Below, in pieces: positions 9,078 to 17,251 of a DNA stretch of 64,000 nt. The notes under the pieces were generated by a model. It was not told the DNA's origin. It ran no database searches and saw nothing but the letters and a program-made list of their open reading frames with translations. The position numbers and the translations under genes are program-made. Each line of letters opens with the position of its first letter. Position 1 is the stretch's first letter. The stretch is from G963667675 sp965249215 (GTDB lineage: Bacteria; Chloroflexota; Dehalococcoidia; Lucifugimonadales; UBA3495): contig CBDFLN010000001.1 of NCBI GenBank assembly GCA_965249215.1, positions 186,001 to 250,000 on the forward strand, in the 5' to 3' direction.

Positions 9078-10036
9078 TATTTCTTGGCCTCCACCTTTCG
9101 GAAGATATTCTTTATTCTGTCGGCCCCCGGCCTCTTGGGGTGCAGGAAATAGGGCTTGGGCATCTTGCCTCGTTTGAGCGCCTTAAACCCCAGGGGCAAT
9201 TGCTTGAGCTGGGCTAGGAAATGAGTGAAGCCACCTTCGGTGTCTATGGCCAGGCGAGTCTCGTCCACCCACCCGGCCTTCTTCACCGAGGCCATAAAGC
9301 TCTTGTAGTGGCCTCTAATCCGGTAGTTGCCGGCCCCTATTTTCATCGCCTTATCCCGAATGGCGAAGATGCGCTCGGTGGGGTCAATGCCCTTGGGGCA
9401 GTGCTCGGTGGCCTCGAAGCAGTGGCAGCAGTCCCAGACCCCTTTGGCGTCGCTGAGGTTATGCAACCGCTCTTCGGTGCGGCTGTCCCGGGGGTCGGCG
9501 ACGACGCGGTAGGCCTTTGTCAGCGCTGCCGGGCCCAGGAACTTGCGGTCCACCAGCATGGTGGTGCACCCCTCGTCGCACAGCCAACACATGGTGCAAC
9601 TCATGACCTTGCGCAGGTCCTGGATAACCTCGTTGGGAACCATGTGCTCCCGCTCAGGCAAGGGCTCGGCAGGTTCTATCCAGGGTTCGACGGCCTCGTA
9701 CTTTGCGTAGACCATTTCTGCAACGTCGAACATCATGTCTTTGGCCACTTTGATCATTCGGATGGGATCTACGGTGACCTCATCACCCTTGACTACTTGG
9801 GCCATAGTGGTGCGGCAGGCGATTCGGTTTTTCCCGCCAAGTCGCATGGAACAGTCGCCGCAGAAACCGCTGCGACAGGAGCCCCTAAACGCCAAAGTGC
9901 TGTCCTGCTCCTCTCTGATGCGCATGAGGGCATCCAAGACGGTGGCGTCTTCTTCTATGTCTAAATTGTAAACCTGCGTGGGGCTTTGACCGTCGGCAGA
10001 GGGGTCGTAACGGCGCACCTTGACGTTGAATTCCAT
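9077..10036 (-). CDS. sdhB: Succinate dehydrogenase/fumarate reductase iron-sulfur subunit
   Basis: 319 residues from ATG 10036, chosen because AGGAGG lies 8 nt upstream. The N-terminal ferredoxin domain holds the [2Fe-2S] ligands in CRSGFCGDC and the following RIAC. The helical domain has CTMCWLCDEGC (C-x2-C-x2-C-x3-C) for a [4Fe-4S] cluster. It also has a second motif, CHCFEATEHCPKG, where one of the four expected cysteines is alanine, consistent with the [3Fe-4S] cluster of Sdh enzymes. It is longer than E. coli SdhB (about 240 aa) because of a basic C-terminal tail. It moves electrons from the FAD subunit to the HdrB-like subunit, and it overlaps both neighbours by one base. Confidence 0.92.
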   Translation of the reverse strand: MEFNVKVRRYDPSADGQSPTQVYNLDIEEDATVLDALMRIREEQDSTLAFRGSCRSGFCGDCSMRLGGKNRIACRTTMAQVVKGDEVTVDPIRMIKVAKDMMFDVAEMVYAKYEAVEPWIEPAEPLPEREHMVPNEVIQDLRKVMSCTMCWLCDEGCTTMLVDRKFLGPAALTKAYRVVADPRDSRTEERLHNLSDAKGVWDCCHCFEATEHCPKGIDPTERIFAIRDKAMKIGAGNYRIRGHYKSFMASVKKAGWVDETRLAIDTEGGFTHFLAQLKQLPLGFKALKRGKMPKPYFLHPKRPGADRIKNIFRKVEAKK

Positions 10037-11712
10037 CAGTAGGCCCTCCTTTGGGGCTGCCATTGAGTGATTACCACCGGCTTGTATTCCAGCACCGGCC
10101 CTTCCGGCCGGTGGGTGGCCAAGGTGTGTTGCAGCCAGTTGGCATCGTCCCTTTCCGGAAAATCTGTGCGGTAATGGGCCCCGCGGCTCTCCTCCCGTGC
10201 CAGGGCGCTGGCCGCGATAACCTGGGCCGCGTCGAGCATATTACCCAGTTCCAACAGCGAGGACAGTGATGGGTTATAAGGGCCGTCGGCTGCAGCAATG
10301 GACACTCGTTGGTAACGGTCTTTCAACTCGTTGATTTTGTCCAACGCCTGTTGCAATCCCGGGCCATCCCGATGCAACCCTACTTTCTCGTGCATTGTGG
10401 CCGCAAGTTCGCTGCGTACTGAGCCGATAGTGTCCTCTCCTCCGGCTCTGGCTCCGAGGGCCCCGAGCCGCCTCTCCTCGTCGTTGACCAGTGACTCAGA
10501 GCGTCCGTTCTGGGAGGCTGTCCTGGCATAGGCGACCGCAGCTTCGCCAGCCCGCCGGCCAAAAACCGCTGACTCCAGCAGTGAGTTGCCGCCCAGGCGG
10601 TTGGCCCCGTGAATGCCGGGGCAAGCGCACTCGCCGGCGGCGAACAACCCGGCCACGGCAGAAACCGAGCCCTGCAGGTCCACCTGAATTCCGCCAATGG
10701 GCCGGTGCATGGCGGGTTGGACAGGCACCAACTGCTTTTGCAGGTTTACGCCGGTCATCGACTTTACCAGGAACTGGGTTTCGGGCAATAGGTCGTCTAT
10801 GAGGGCGGCATCGAGATGCTGGAAGTCCAAGAAAACACATCCCTCGTTTCCTCTCCCAGATTCGATCTCAGCGGCGATGGCCCGGCTACACAGGTCTCGG
10901 GGCGCTAAATCGCCGGTTTCGGGAGCGTAGGAAGCCATGAACCTGTCTCCAGAGCTGTTCACCAAGCTGGCCCCGTGTCCCCGGGCTGCCTCAGTCACGA
11001 CGAGGCCCTTGTTTGTCAGCGTGGTGGGATGGTATTGGACCATCTCCATGTCCATCAAAGGAGCGCCGGCCCGGTAAGCCAAGGCCACGGCGTCGGCCGT
11101 GGCGGAGAACGCAGAGGTGCTGGGTTGGTACATGCGCCCAATACCGCCGCCAGCCAGAACGACGGCCTTGGCGTACAGCGGCACAAGCTTGCCCGAAGCC
11201 AGGTCCTGGGCAATCACACCCCTGCAGGTCCCGTCATCCACGAGCAATGACGCAACGAACCATTCGTTGTAAGTTTGGACCCTGTGCTTCAAAAGCTGCT
11301 CGTAAAGCACTTGGAGGATGATGTGGCCGGCCGAGTCGCCGGCGTAACAGGTGCGGGGGTTGGACGAGCCTGGGAAAGCCATGACGTCGATGCCGCCCTG
11401 GCCGTTCCGGCTAAAGACAGCGCCGAAGTGTTCCAGTTGGATGACGTCGCCTATGCCCTCCTTGCAGAGGACCTCTACCGCGTCCTGGTCGGACAAGTAG
11501 TCCCCAGCCTTGACGGTGTCTTCGGCATGGGCCAGCCACGAGTCTCCGTCAGACAGGGCCGCGTTGATGCCGCTGTGGGCGCCTGAAGAGTGGCTCCTTA
11601 GGGGATAGACCTTGGACACCAGGGCCGCGTCCGCACCGGCGGCCTTGGCCGCGATGGCGGCCCGCATGCCGGAAAAACCGCCTCCCACTACCAGTACGTC
11701 ATGTTCGGGCAT
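10036..11712 (-). CDS. sdhA: Succinate dehydrogenase/fumarate reductase flavoprotein subunit
   Basis: 558 residues. The FAD-binding Rossmann motif is VVGGGFSGMRAA at the N-terminus. The His that links FAD covalently is expected in PLRSHSSGAHSGINAA. Substrate-site blocks follow: MVQYHPTT, EAARGHGASLVN, RDLCSRAIA, MHRPIGGI and GANRLGGNSLLES. It catalyses succinate-fumarate interconversion, and the direction in vivo cannot be told. First gene of the sdhA-sdhB-hdrB-like operon, stop and next start overlapping as TGATG. A near-consensus promoter lies 54-82 bp upstream. No cytochrome b or SdhC/SdhD genes occur nearby, in keeping with an E-type enzyme. Confidence 0.93.
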   Translation of the reverse strand: MPEHDVLVVGGGFSGMRAAIAAKAAGADAALVSKVYPLRSHSSGAHSGINAALSDGDSWLAHAEDTVKAGDYLSDQDAVEVLCKEGIGDVIQLEHFGAVFSRNGQGGIDVMAFPGSSNPRTCYAGDSAGHIILQVLYEQLLKHRVQTYNEWFVASLLVDDGTCRGVIAQDLASGKLVPLYAKAVVLAGGGIGRMYQPSTSAFSATADAVALAYRAGAPLMDMEMVQYHPTTLTNKGLVVTEAARGHGASLVNSSGDRFMASYAPETGDLAPRDLCSRAIAAEIESGRGNEGCVFLDFQHLDAALIDDLLPETQFLVKSMTGVNLQKQLVPVQPAMHRPIGGIQVDLQGSVSAVAGLFAAGECACPGIHGANRLGGNSLLESAVFGRRAGEAAVAYARTASQNGRSESLVNDEERRLGALGARAGGEDTIGSVRSELAATMHEKVGLHRDGPGLQQALDKINELKDRYQRVSIAAADGPYNPSLSSLLELGNMLDAAQVIAASALAREESRGAHYRTDFPERDDANWLQHTLATHRPEGPVLEYKPVVITQWQPQRRAY

Positions 11713-11734
11713 ATGAAACTCGCTTGCAGAATAG

Positions 11735-11755
11735 GGCAGCCCCGAAAGGGCTGCC
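11735..11755 (-). promoter_or_regulatory. 5' UTR hairpin of the sdhA mRNA
   Basis: Perfect 8-bp stem GGCAGCCC/GGGCTGCC with a 5-nt loop, just downstream of the predicted transcription start (about 11759) and 23 bp before the sdhA ATG. It may protect the 5' end or control translation. Confidence 0.4.
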
Positions 11756-11765
11756 GGTTGGCGTA

Positions 11766-11794
11766 ATTATAAATTCGGGTATAACCTGCGTCAA
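11766..11794 (-). promoter_or_regulatory. Sigma-70-type promoter of the sdhABE operon
   Basis: On the minus strand TTGACG (11794-11789), 17-bp spacer, TATAAT (11771-11766). It faces away from the plus-strand promoter at 11800. The two -35 boxes together form the inverted repeat GTCAAC-AAA-GTTGAC (11790-11804). Confidence 0.75.
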
Positions 11795-11799
11795 CAAAG

Positions 11800-11828
11800 T
11801 TGACACTCCAGATAAGCGCCCGTACACT
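11800..11828 (+). promoter_or_regulatory. Divergent sigma-70-type promoter for the kinase gene
   Basis: TTGACA (11800-11805), 17-bp spacer, TACACT (11823-11828). It lies 5 bp from the -35 box of the sdh promoter on the other strand, so both could answer to one regulator bound at the shared inverted repeat. Confidence 0.65.
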
Positions 11829-11948
11829 GCCATCGGTTCAGGCCCGCGCGCCTGCCCAGAGCAATGTCGCGTGACTACTATTTAGACCGCACTGCCAGGG
11901 GCGTCATATGCCCATCGCAAGGAGGCATTACAACCTGATGCGCCGCAC

Positions 11949-12608
11949 ATGGGGAGCGTTAAGTTGGTAGCAGCGGCATCGAACCGAACTGGCGGCGACA
12001 GGCCCCTGGTCATCCTACTGGGCGGAGCTCCCGGCACCGGCAAGACGACAATTGCCAATCTTTTGATGAACGAGTTGGGGCTTTCCCATCACCTGAGCAC
12101 CGGATTTATCAGGGCTTCGATCTCCCACCTGCTGCCGGACCGGGACTCCAGAATCCTGGGGCGGCACAGCTATGATGCATACCAAGACCTGGACGGGGCC
12201 GCCCCCTCGGAGACGCCTGGGGTCGAAGAATACGGCCCTCTGCTGCAAGGCGCCATCCGCCAGTCGATGCTGCTGAAACCGTCAATAGAAGCGTGCATTG
12301 GACGGGCCCACCGGGAAGGGATTGGGATGGTGCTGGAGGGCAGCCACTTTCTGCCCGGAGTGCTGGAGCCCAGCTCCCTAGAGGCGTCACTGCTGTGCGT
12401 CCTGGACGTGCCGGACAGGGCAACGCTGAAGATGCGCGTGCTTAGTCCCAATCATTCCCGCCGCAGGCTGTCCGACGATCAGTTGACCCGCCTGGCCAAA
12501 CTGCAGGACGGGATTCTTGGGTTGGCCCGATTCCATGGTCAGCCGGTGATAATCAACGAGGACCTGTCCAAGGCTGTAGAGCAAATCCGCGGTCTGGCCG
12601 GCCGGTAG
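11949..12608 (+). CDS. P-loop kinase resembling 2-phosphoglycerate kinase
   Basis: 219 residues. Walker A is GGAPGTGKTT (about residues 25-34), followed by LMNELGLSHHLSTGFIRASI, a layout shared with 2-phosphoglycerate kinases and related zeta-toxin-like kinases. A Walker-B-like strand VLEGSHFLPG follows, and an Arg-rich lid region (MRVLSPNHSRRRLSD). In methanogens the family makes 2,3-diphosphoglycerate. In bacteria the substrate is generally unknown. An AAGGAGG (11919-11925) lies 23 nt upstream of the chosen ATG, further than ideal, so the start is uncertain. It is transcribed divergently from the sdh operon. Confidence 0.65.
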   Translation: MGSVKLVAAASNRTGGDRPLVILLGGAPGTGKTTIANLLMNELGLSHHLSTGFIRASISHLLPDRDSRILGRHSYDAYQDLDGAAPSETPGVEEYGPLLQGAIRQSMLLKPSIEACIGRAHREGIGMVLEGSHFLPGVLEPSSLEASLLCVLDVPDRATLKMRVLSPNHSRRRLSDDQLTRLAKLQDGILGLARFHGQPVIINEDLSKAVEQIRGLAGR

Positions 12609-12738
12609 TCTCTACCGCCGACGCCGAGCCGGGACTCATGCTTCAATGGGGCTGGTTTCAAGCCGCGGCAGCTACACCTCCGGGGGTAAGCTTTGATATA
12701 CTTACCCACCGGCATGCCTATGCCACGGCGTTCAGAGA

Positions 12739-12813
<75 letters not shown>

Positions 12814-12841
12814 AGTCCGCAGGGTAGATTGGTGAGAATAT

Positions 12842-13174
12842 ATGGCAAGCGACCCCGTCTCTAACTACCTGAAGGCGTTTCGAGAAGCGGGAGAGGCCCG
12901 TCGCAGGGCGATGGTGTACGTGGACGTGATACGTGACGCGGCGAGGAAGCTCGAAAGAGAGTGGCGGCAGGTAAGCGTGACGGATTTGGGGGTCCAGTTT
13001 GGGATCGGCCAGGACTTGAGGGTCAACGGCGGGTCGTGGCCGAACGCCCAGGAACTGGCTGAGGCACTGGCAGGTTACAGGGAAGCTGTGTTCGCGGCGG
13101 GGAGGGCCTACCGGGAGATTCCCGAGGCGCAACGGGGGATGGTCGCAGTTCCTCCCGTGAATCGCTTCGGCTGA
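12842..13174 (+). CDS. Conserved-looking hypothetical protein, 110 residues
   Basis: Not recognised. It begins 28 bp after tRNA-Gly and ends 77 bp before a strong terminator, which supports a real gene possibly co-transcribed with the tRNA. The protein is mostly helical and charged: a basic amphipathic stretch (residues 8-42, FREAGEARRRAMVYVDVIRD), then a GQDLRVNGGSWPNAQELAEAL segment and a second helix (YREAVFAAGRAYREI). No signal peptide or membrane segment. GGTGAG precedes the ATG. No function is proposed. Confidence 0.6.
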   Translation: MASDPVSNYLKAFREAGEARRRAMVYVDVIRDAARKLEREWRQVSVTDLGVQFGIGQDLRVNGGSWPNAQELAEALAGYREAVFAAGRAYREIPEAQRGMVAVPPVNRFG

Positions 13175-13250
13175 ACCTGCGGCCCATCGTCCCAGCTGCA
13201 AACCACAGGTGACCCCCGCCGTCAGACCTTCAGAGTAAGACCAAAGACAA

Positions 13251-13296
13251 CCGGCCCGTCATTGGGGGATTTCCCCCTAAGGCGGGCCGGTTTTTG
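13251..13296 (+). terminator. Rho-independent terminator
   Basis: Outer stem CCGGCCCG (13251-13258)/CGGGCCGG (13283-13290), inner stem GGGGGA/TCCCCC, then TTTTT. It ends the tRNA-Gly/hypothetical transcript. Confidence 0.8.
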
Positions 13297-13343
13297 TGTC
13301 GGCGCCAACCCCAATATATAGCCGGTAAGGGCTCTACGGGGGT

Positions 13344-14465
13344 TTAGAGGTTGTAGACCCTTGCGACGTTGCCGCCCACAATCTTGTTCTTTTCCTCTTC
13401 AGTACAGTCTGCCAAGATTGCCTCGATGATCTCCTGGCTCCTGGGGAAAGTTCCCTCAGAGTGGGGGTAGTCCGCGCCCCACTGCAGGGTGTCCACGCCT
13501 ATGGCATGGCGGTCCCTGATGCCTACTGCGTCTTCCTGGAAACCGACGAAGCAGTTGCTGCGGAAGAAGTCGCTGGGCAGCACGCCGTCTTTGAAGCCTC
13601 CCTTGCCAACCATGTTGCCCCTTTGGCTGTAGGTGTAGTCCATCCGGTCCAGGAAGTGGGGCACCCAGGCCAACTCATGTTCCACCGAGCCCACCTGCAG
13701 TTTGGGGAAGCGTTGGAAAACGCCGCCAAAAATCATATCGCAGATAGACATACGCGGCCAATAGTCCGAGTTGCATATAAAGGCGGGCCTGGCGATGTCG
13801 GGATCGGCCAATTCCTGGACTGGGCTGTAACGATTGCCGGCGATGTGCAGACTGAGGGGCATTCCCAAGTCCACGGACGCAGCCCACAAGTCGTCATACT
13901 TCGGCAGGTTGTAGAAATGCCCCTCGAGAGGATAGACGGCGAGCATGGCGCCGATAAAGCCCATTTTGTGGGCCCGTTCCAACTCCTTGATTCCCACGCC
14001 CACGTCATCCACGTTGAACATGGCGATGCCCTTGAGCCTCTTGGGATTAGCGCTGCAAAACTCCTCAACCCAGTCGTTATAGCTCTTGCAAAGGGAGTCC
14101 AGCAACTCGCTGTCGGGCAATCCGTAGAGCATGAACCCAACGGTTGGGTAGAGTATGCTCACGTCCATGCCGTCGATGTCCAGGTCCTTGACGTGCTCGT
14201 CAGGGTCGTACCCGCCGGGCCGCACGTTCTCGGTCTTGCCTACAGTGTGCATCAAGTCCGGGTCTTCGAACCTCACCCCCACCTTGTCGGATCCTCCGGT
14301 GACCCCGATGATTTTCCTGCCGTCGCAAACCCAAAAGTCGCCCTGGTCCCCCAAATCCTCTACGTGGGGCGCTCGCCAGGCGTACTTGGGTTCGACCCTG
14401 CTGGTCCACAGGTCTACAGGCTCAATGACGTGGTTGTCGGATGAAATGATTCTGCGATCAGCCAT
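13344..14465 (-). CDS. Amidohydrolase family protein (ACMSD-like, Amidohydro_2)
   Basis: 373 residues forming one TIM-barrel metal-dependent hydrolase or decarboxylase. The metal site pattern differs from the usual DxH start: ISSDNHVIEP near the N-terminus, SLHIAG on strand 5, the SVEHELAWVPHFLDR block, and the terminal Asp in LQWGADYPHSEGTFP. A characteristic DIDGMDVSILYPT lies around residue 95. The group includes ACMSD, gamma-resorcylate decarboxylase and many uncharacterised enzymes acting on aromatic or polyketide-like acids. The substrate cannot be deduced. AAGGAGG precedes the ATG at good distance and a promoter lies at 14537-14566. Monocistronic and convergent with the upstream plus-strand unit. 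Confidence 0.9.
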   Translation of the reverse strand: MADRRIISSDNHVIEPVDLWTSRVEPKYAWRAPHVEDLGDQGDFWVCDGRKIIGVTGGSDKVGVRFEDPDLMHTVGKTENVRPGGYDPDEHVKDLDIDGMDVSILYPTVGFMLYGLPDSELLDSLCKSYNDWVEEFCSANPKRLKGIAMFNVDDVGVGIKELERAHKMGFIGAMLAVYPLEGHFYNLPKYDDLWAASVDLGMPLSLHIAGNRYSPVQELADPDIARPAFICNSDYWPRMSICDMIFGGVFQRFPKLQVGSVEHELAWVPHFLDRMDYTYSQRGNMVGKGGFKDGVLPSDFFRSNCFVGFQEDAVGIRDRHAIGVDTLQWGADYPHSEGTFPRSQEIIEAILADCTEEEKNKIVGGNVARVYNL

Positions 14466-14536
14466 TACTTAAGCCTCCTTGCCTCTGCGCCAACATACTT
14501 GGGCACCCACGTTTAAATCGTGGATTATCCCAGCTA

Positions 14537-14566
14537 ATTATGACTCGGTAATATGGCCCAAGTCAA
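14537..14566 (-). promoter_or_regulatory. Promoter of the amidohydrolase gene
   Basis: Minus strand TTGACT (14566-14561), 18-bp spacer, CATAAT (14542-14537), about 70 bp upstream of the start codon. Confidence 0.6.
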
Positions 14567-15002
14567 TACTTTGACCGCCTAGGAGGCGGGCACTAGCCGG
14601 AACGCGCAAGTCCTATTTGGCCAAGCGTCATACCGACCGGCTTGGACGAGACGGTGGCCAAGCGTCAAGCGACCGAGTCTGCTGGCCGGTTTTTTTGTTG
14701 CTGAGACATTCTGAGACATTTTGAGCCATTCCGAATCCTGCCGGGTGTGGCATGCAAGCTGTCTGCGACCCGGGGTCTGCCCCACTGCCGCCGAGACAGC
14801 GATATAAAGGGTGTTTCGCCGACCGCTGAATACAATTTTAGGGATGGAGGTTTGGGACCGTCAACGGCCCCGTGACAGCGCCGCGGTCGGCGCCTGTCTA
14901 GTTTCCAGCGGAGCCCGTAGAGGGCATTGCGGGGCGTCTGCCTAATCCGAAAGACCCGGGCGTATACCCGGAGTCAGGACTTCCAAAACGATCAAAGAAG
15001 GA
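14567..15002. other. Non-coding 436-bp interval with repeats and hairpins
   Basis: No convincing gene. It holds GGCCAAGCGTCA twice (near 14620 and 14656), the motif TGAGACATT repeated at an 11-bp step with a weaker third copy (about 14701-14730), a T7 tract after CTGGCCGG (14690-14696), and a strong hairpin GACAG-CGCCG-CGGT-CGGCG-C-CTGTC near 14873-14897. A further CCCGGG/CCCGG pairing lies near 14960. A structured RNA or regulator-binding region is possible but unproven. Confidence 0.35.
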
Positions 15003-15659
15003 CTAAAGGCAGACGCTGACATCATAGGGGTCCAGTTCGGGCTGGCCGTCCAAGAGGGGCGTCATGCGGGAAATCAACCGCCGGGACTGGCAGCCGGTCT
15101 CCCAGTCCAACGCGTGGGCTTCACTCTCCCAGATGGTGACGGCCAGGAAAATGCCGTTGTTGGGTTGGGTGAGCGCAAGGTAATACGTGAACCCGGGCTG
15201 TTTCCCGACGGTGTCCGGGACCAGGTCGCGGGCAATAGCGGCGACCCGGTCCATGGCGCCAGGCGCGACCCGGGCCGTCAGTAACCTGGCGCGGGCCGAA
15301 GCGCGCGACTGAGGCGCGGCGAGCCGGGCGGCCACCCGGTAGACCTCACGGCCCGGCTGGCCGGCAAGGGGAATGGTTGCCAACTGTTCCAAGGGCGGGA
15401 CCTCGAAGAACCTCCGGGTAGCGCGGCCGGCAGCCTCAGTGGATGTACGTGTAACCCGGGGAATGAGGTCTTCTGATTCCCACAGCGTGATTCCGCAGAC
15501 CTTCTCGGCAACGGGATTGGCCAACAGGAAAGCGCCTTGGAAGCCTTCCATCAGCTCGAAGGCTGGGTACAAGGTATCGCGAAGGAGGCCCATGGTTTTC
15601 TGCAACTCGCCGGGACGGACCTGGGCCAGGGTAACTCGAGCATACATTGGCTGCTTCAT
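15003..15659 (-). CDS. Tandem ABM-like (dimeric alpha-beta barrel) protein
   Basis: 218 residues from ATG 15659; a GTG 18 bp upstream is possible. Two ferredoxin-like modules are visible. The first begins MYARVTLAQVRPGELQKTM and ends GITLWESEDL. The second begins LLTARVAPGAMDRVAAI and ends FLAVTIWESEAHA. The paired 'TLWESE/TIWESE' strands and preceding 'GF.G..LA/GF.YYLAL' strands are typical of antibiotic biosynthesis monooxygenase-like proteins, which usually dimerise to make one barrel. Here one chain could form it alone. No cofactor motif is visible. Stress or haem-related roles are known for relatives, but none can be assigned here. Confidence 0.65.
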   Translation of the reverse strand: MKQPMYARVTLAQVRPGELQKTMGLLRDTLYPAFELMEGFQGAFLLANPVAEKVCGITLWESEDLIPRVTRTSTEAAGRATRRFFEVPPLEQLATIPLAGQPGREVYRVAARLAAPQSRASARARLLTARVAPGAMDRVAAIARDLVPDTVGKQPGFTYYLALTQPNNGIFLAVTIWESEAHALDWETGCQSRRLISRMTPLLDGQPELDPYDVSVCL

Positions 15660-15850
15660 GGTTAGTGCGGCACCCACAGCAAGGCGGGCCTTGGACTCTA
15701 TATCTTAGCAGAGGGGCCGGGGGCCAAAGCCATTGAGCCGGGCCGGAGAATGGTGCGGCGGGGTGGAAGGCGAACGGGCGCCGTCTATCCCAAGCGATTC
15801 AAGCGACGGAGAATTTAAGGGACGGAGAAAATTCGACGGGCCGAGAGGCG

Positions 15851-15881
15851 TTGCCTACTCCCGCAGAGCATGGGTTATACT
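15851..15881 (+). promoter_or_regulatory. Candidate purC promoter
   Basis: TTGCCT (15851-15856) and TATACT (15876-15881) with a 19-bp spacer, about 90 bp upstream of the purC start. The long spacer makes it a moderate match. Confidence 0.4.
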
Positions 15882-15969
15882 GTGTCCCCGAGCGCCAGGG
15901 ACCCAAACCTGGCCGCCCAATCGAGCTGGAATGGTACTGGATATCGACTAATTAAGAAAGGAAGCCCCA

Positions 15970-16878
15970 GTGTTCACTGAAACCAATCTACCCGGCATGC
16001 TTAACCGCGGCAAAGTCAGGGATACCTATCGCCTGGACAATGGACGCCTGTTGATGGTGGCCACCGACCGCATATCGGCTTTCGACGTGGTGCTCCCCAC
16101 GGGCATCCCCAGCAAGGGGTTGGTGCTGAACCGAATGTCGGCATTCTGGTTTGACCAGGCGCGCGACTTGGTGGGCAACCACTTGATTGCCCTTGCCGAC
16201 TCGCCGGAGACGGAGTCCATAATCAAGGCCAGCCCATCGTTGGCGGACCTGCCGCAGGAAGTGGCCCAACAGGCCATGGTGGTTAAGGAGGCGGACCGGA
16301 TAGACATCGAGTGCATCGTCCGCGGTTATATCACCGGCTCGGCGTGGGCCGAGTACAGGAAGCAAGGCACCGTATCCGGCCAGCCGATGCCGGCCGGGTT
16401 AAGGGAGGGTGAGCCGTTCCCGGAGCCCCTGTTTACGCCGACAACCAAGGCCGATGAAGGCCATGACGAAAACATGTCGGGCCAGGAAGTGATAGACATG
16501 GTCGGGCAAGACCTGGCGCAGCGGCTGTCCGACGTGAGCAAGGCCGTGTACAAGTTCGCCAAGGACTATACGCTGAAGAAGGGGATCATATTGGCCGACA
16601 CCAAGATGGAGTTCGGGCTGCTGGACGGGGAGTTGATTCTCATCGACGAGTTGCTCACGCCTGACTCCAGCCGGTTCTGGGACCTGGAGGGGTACCAGGT
16701 AGGCCAGTCACAGCCCAACTTTGACAAACAGTTCGTGCGCGACTGGCTGGTGGACCAGGACTGGGACCGGGAACCGCCGGCGCCGGAATTGCCCAACGAC
16801 ATCGTGCTGAAGACATCGGAACGGTATGCGGAAGCGTATTACCGCATCACCGGGCAGCGGCTGGATACAGCCGGTTGA
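15970..16878 (+). CDS. purC: Phosphoribosylaminoimidazole-succinocarboxamide synthase (SAICAR synthetase)
   Basis: 302 residues, matching the longer form common outside enterobacteria. It joins CAIR and aspartate using ATP in step 8 of de novo purine synthesis. Motifs in order: GKVRDTYRLDNGRLLMVATDR at the N-terminus, ISAFDVVLPTGIPSKG, ECIVRGYITGSAW, FTPTTKADEGHDENMS, ILADTKMEFG, and the signature LIDELLTPDSSRFW. The start is GTG with GGAAG 7-11 nt upstream; no ATG fits the conserved N-terminus. Single gene, not in a pur cluster. Cytoplasmic. Confidence 0.97.
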   Translation: MFTETNLPGMLNRGKVRDTYRLDNGRLLMVATDRISAFDVVLPTGIPSKGLVLNRMSAFWFDQARDLVGNHLIALADSPETESIIKASPSLADLPQEVAQQAMVVKEADRIDIECIVRGYITGSAWAEYRKQGTVSGQPMPAGLREGEPFPEPLFTPTTKADEGHDENMSGQEVIDMVGQDLAQRLSDVSKAVYKFAKDYTLKKGIILADTKMEFGLLDGELILIDELLTPDSSRFWDLEGYQVGQSQPNFDKQFVRDWLVDQDWDREPPAPELPNDIVLKTSERYAEAYYRITGQRLDTAG

Positions 16879-17026
16879 AGATGGCGGGCCACAAGCTGGA
16901 TTGACAGCCTCACCCGGACCAATTTCCCCGCAATAATAAGCCGGACTCATAAGGTTGACCGCCCCGGCTGACGCGGTCCGGCGTGCCGGACGCGCCCAGC
17001 CGACCTACAGGCGGAAGGGAGGCACC

Positions 17027-17080
17027 ATGTCTCTCGCAGACAATCCGGAACATTCGCTTGTCAGAATGGTTGCTATTTGA
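17027..17080 (+). CDS. Possible 17-residue leader peptide
   Basis: ATG 17027 follows GGGAGG by 4 nt, one of the better ribosome-binding sites in the window, and reads MSLADNPEHSLVRMVAI before TGA. It lies in the 373-bp gap between purC and the secreted repeat protein. It could be a translated leader or a gene remnant. The GC-rich palindrome GGTCCGGCGTGCCGGAC lies upstream (about 16976-16990). Confidence 0.25.
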   Translation: MSLADNPEHSLVRMVAI

Positions 17081-17251
17081 TTGATGTGCGTATATTATGT
17101 CTACCGTCGTTCCCGGAAGTACTCACAAGAAGCGCCCGATGCACTTGACCGGCCGGACATTGCAAAGTGCCTTGCTATTTAGTGCATCTTGTATTATTCT
17201 ACGCTGGGCCTCAGCCGGAACCCGAATATCCTAAAGCTAACAGGTGGTCAG

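Noticed and set aside
13461..14444. 327-codon plus-strand frame over the amidohydrolase
   Set aside because: Antisense of a clear amidohydrolase with conserved motifs on the minus strand.
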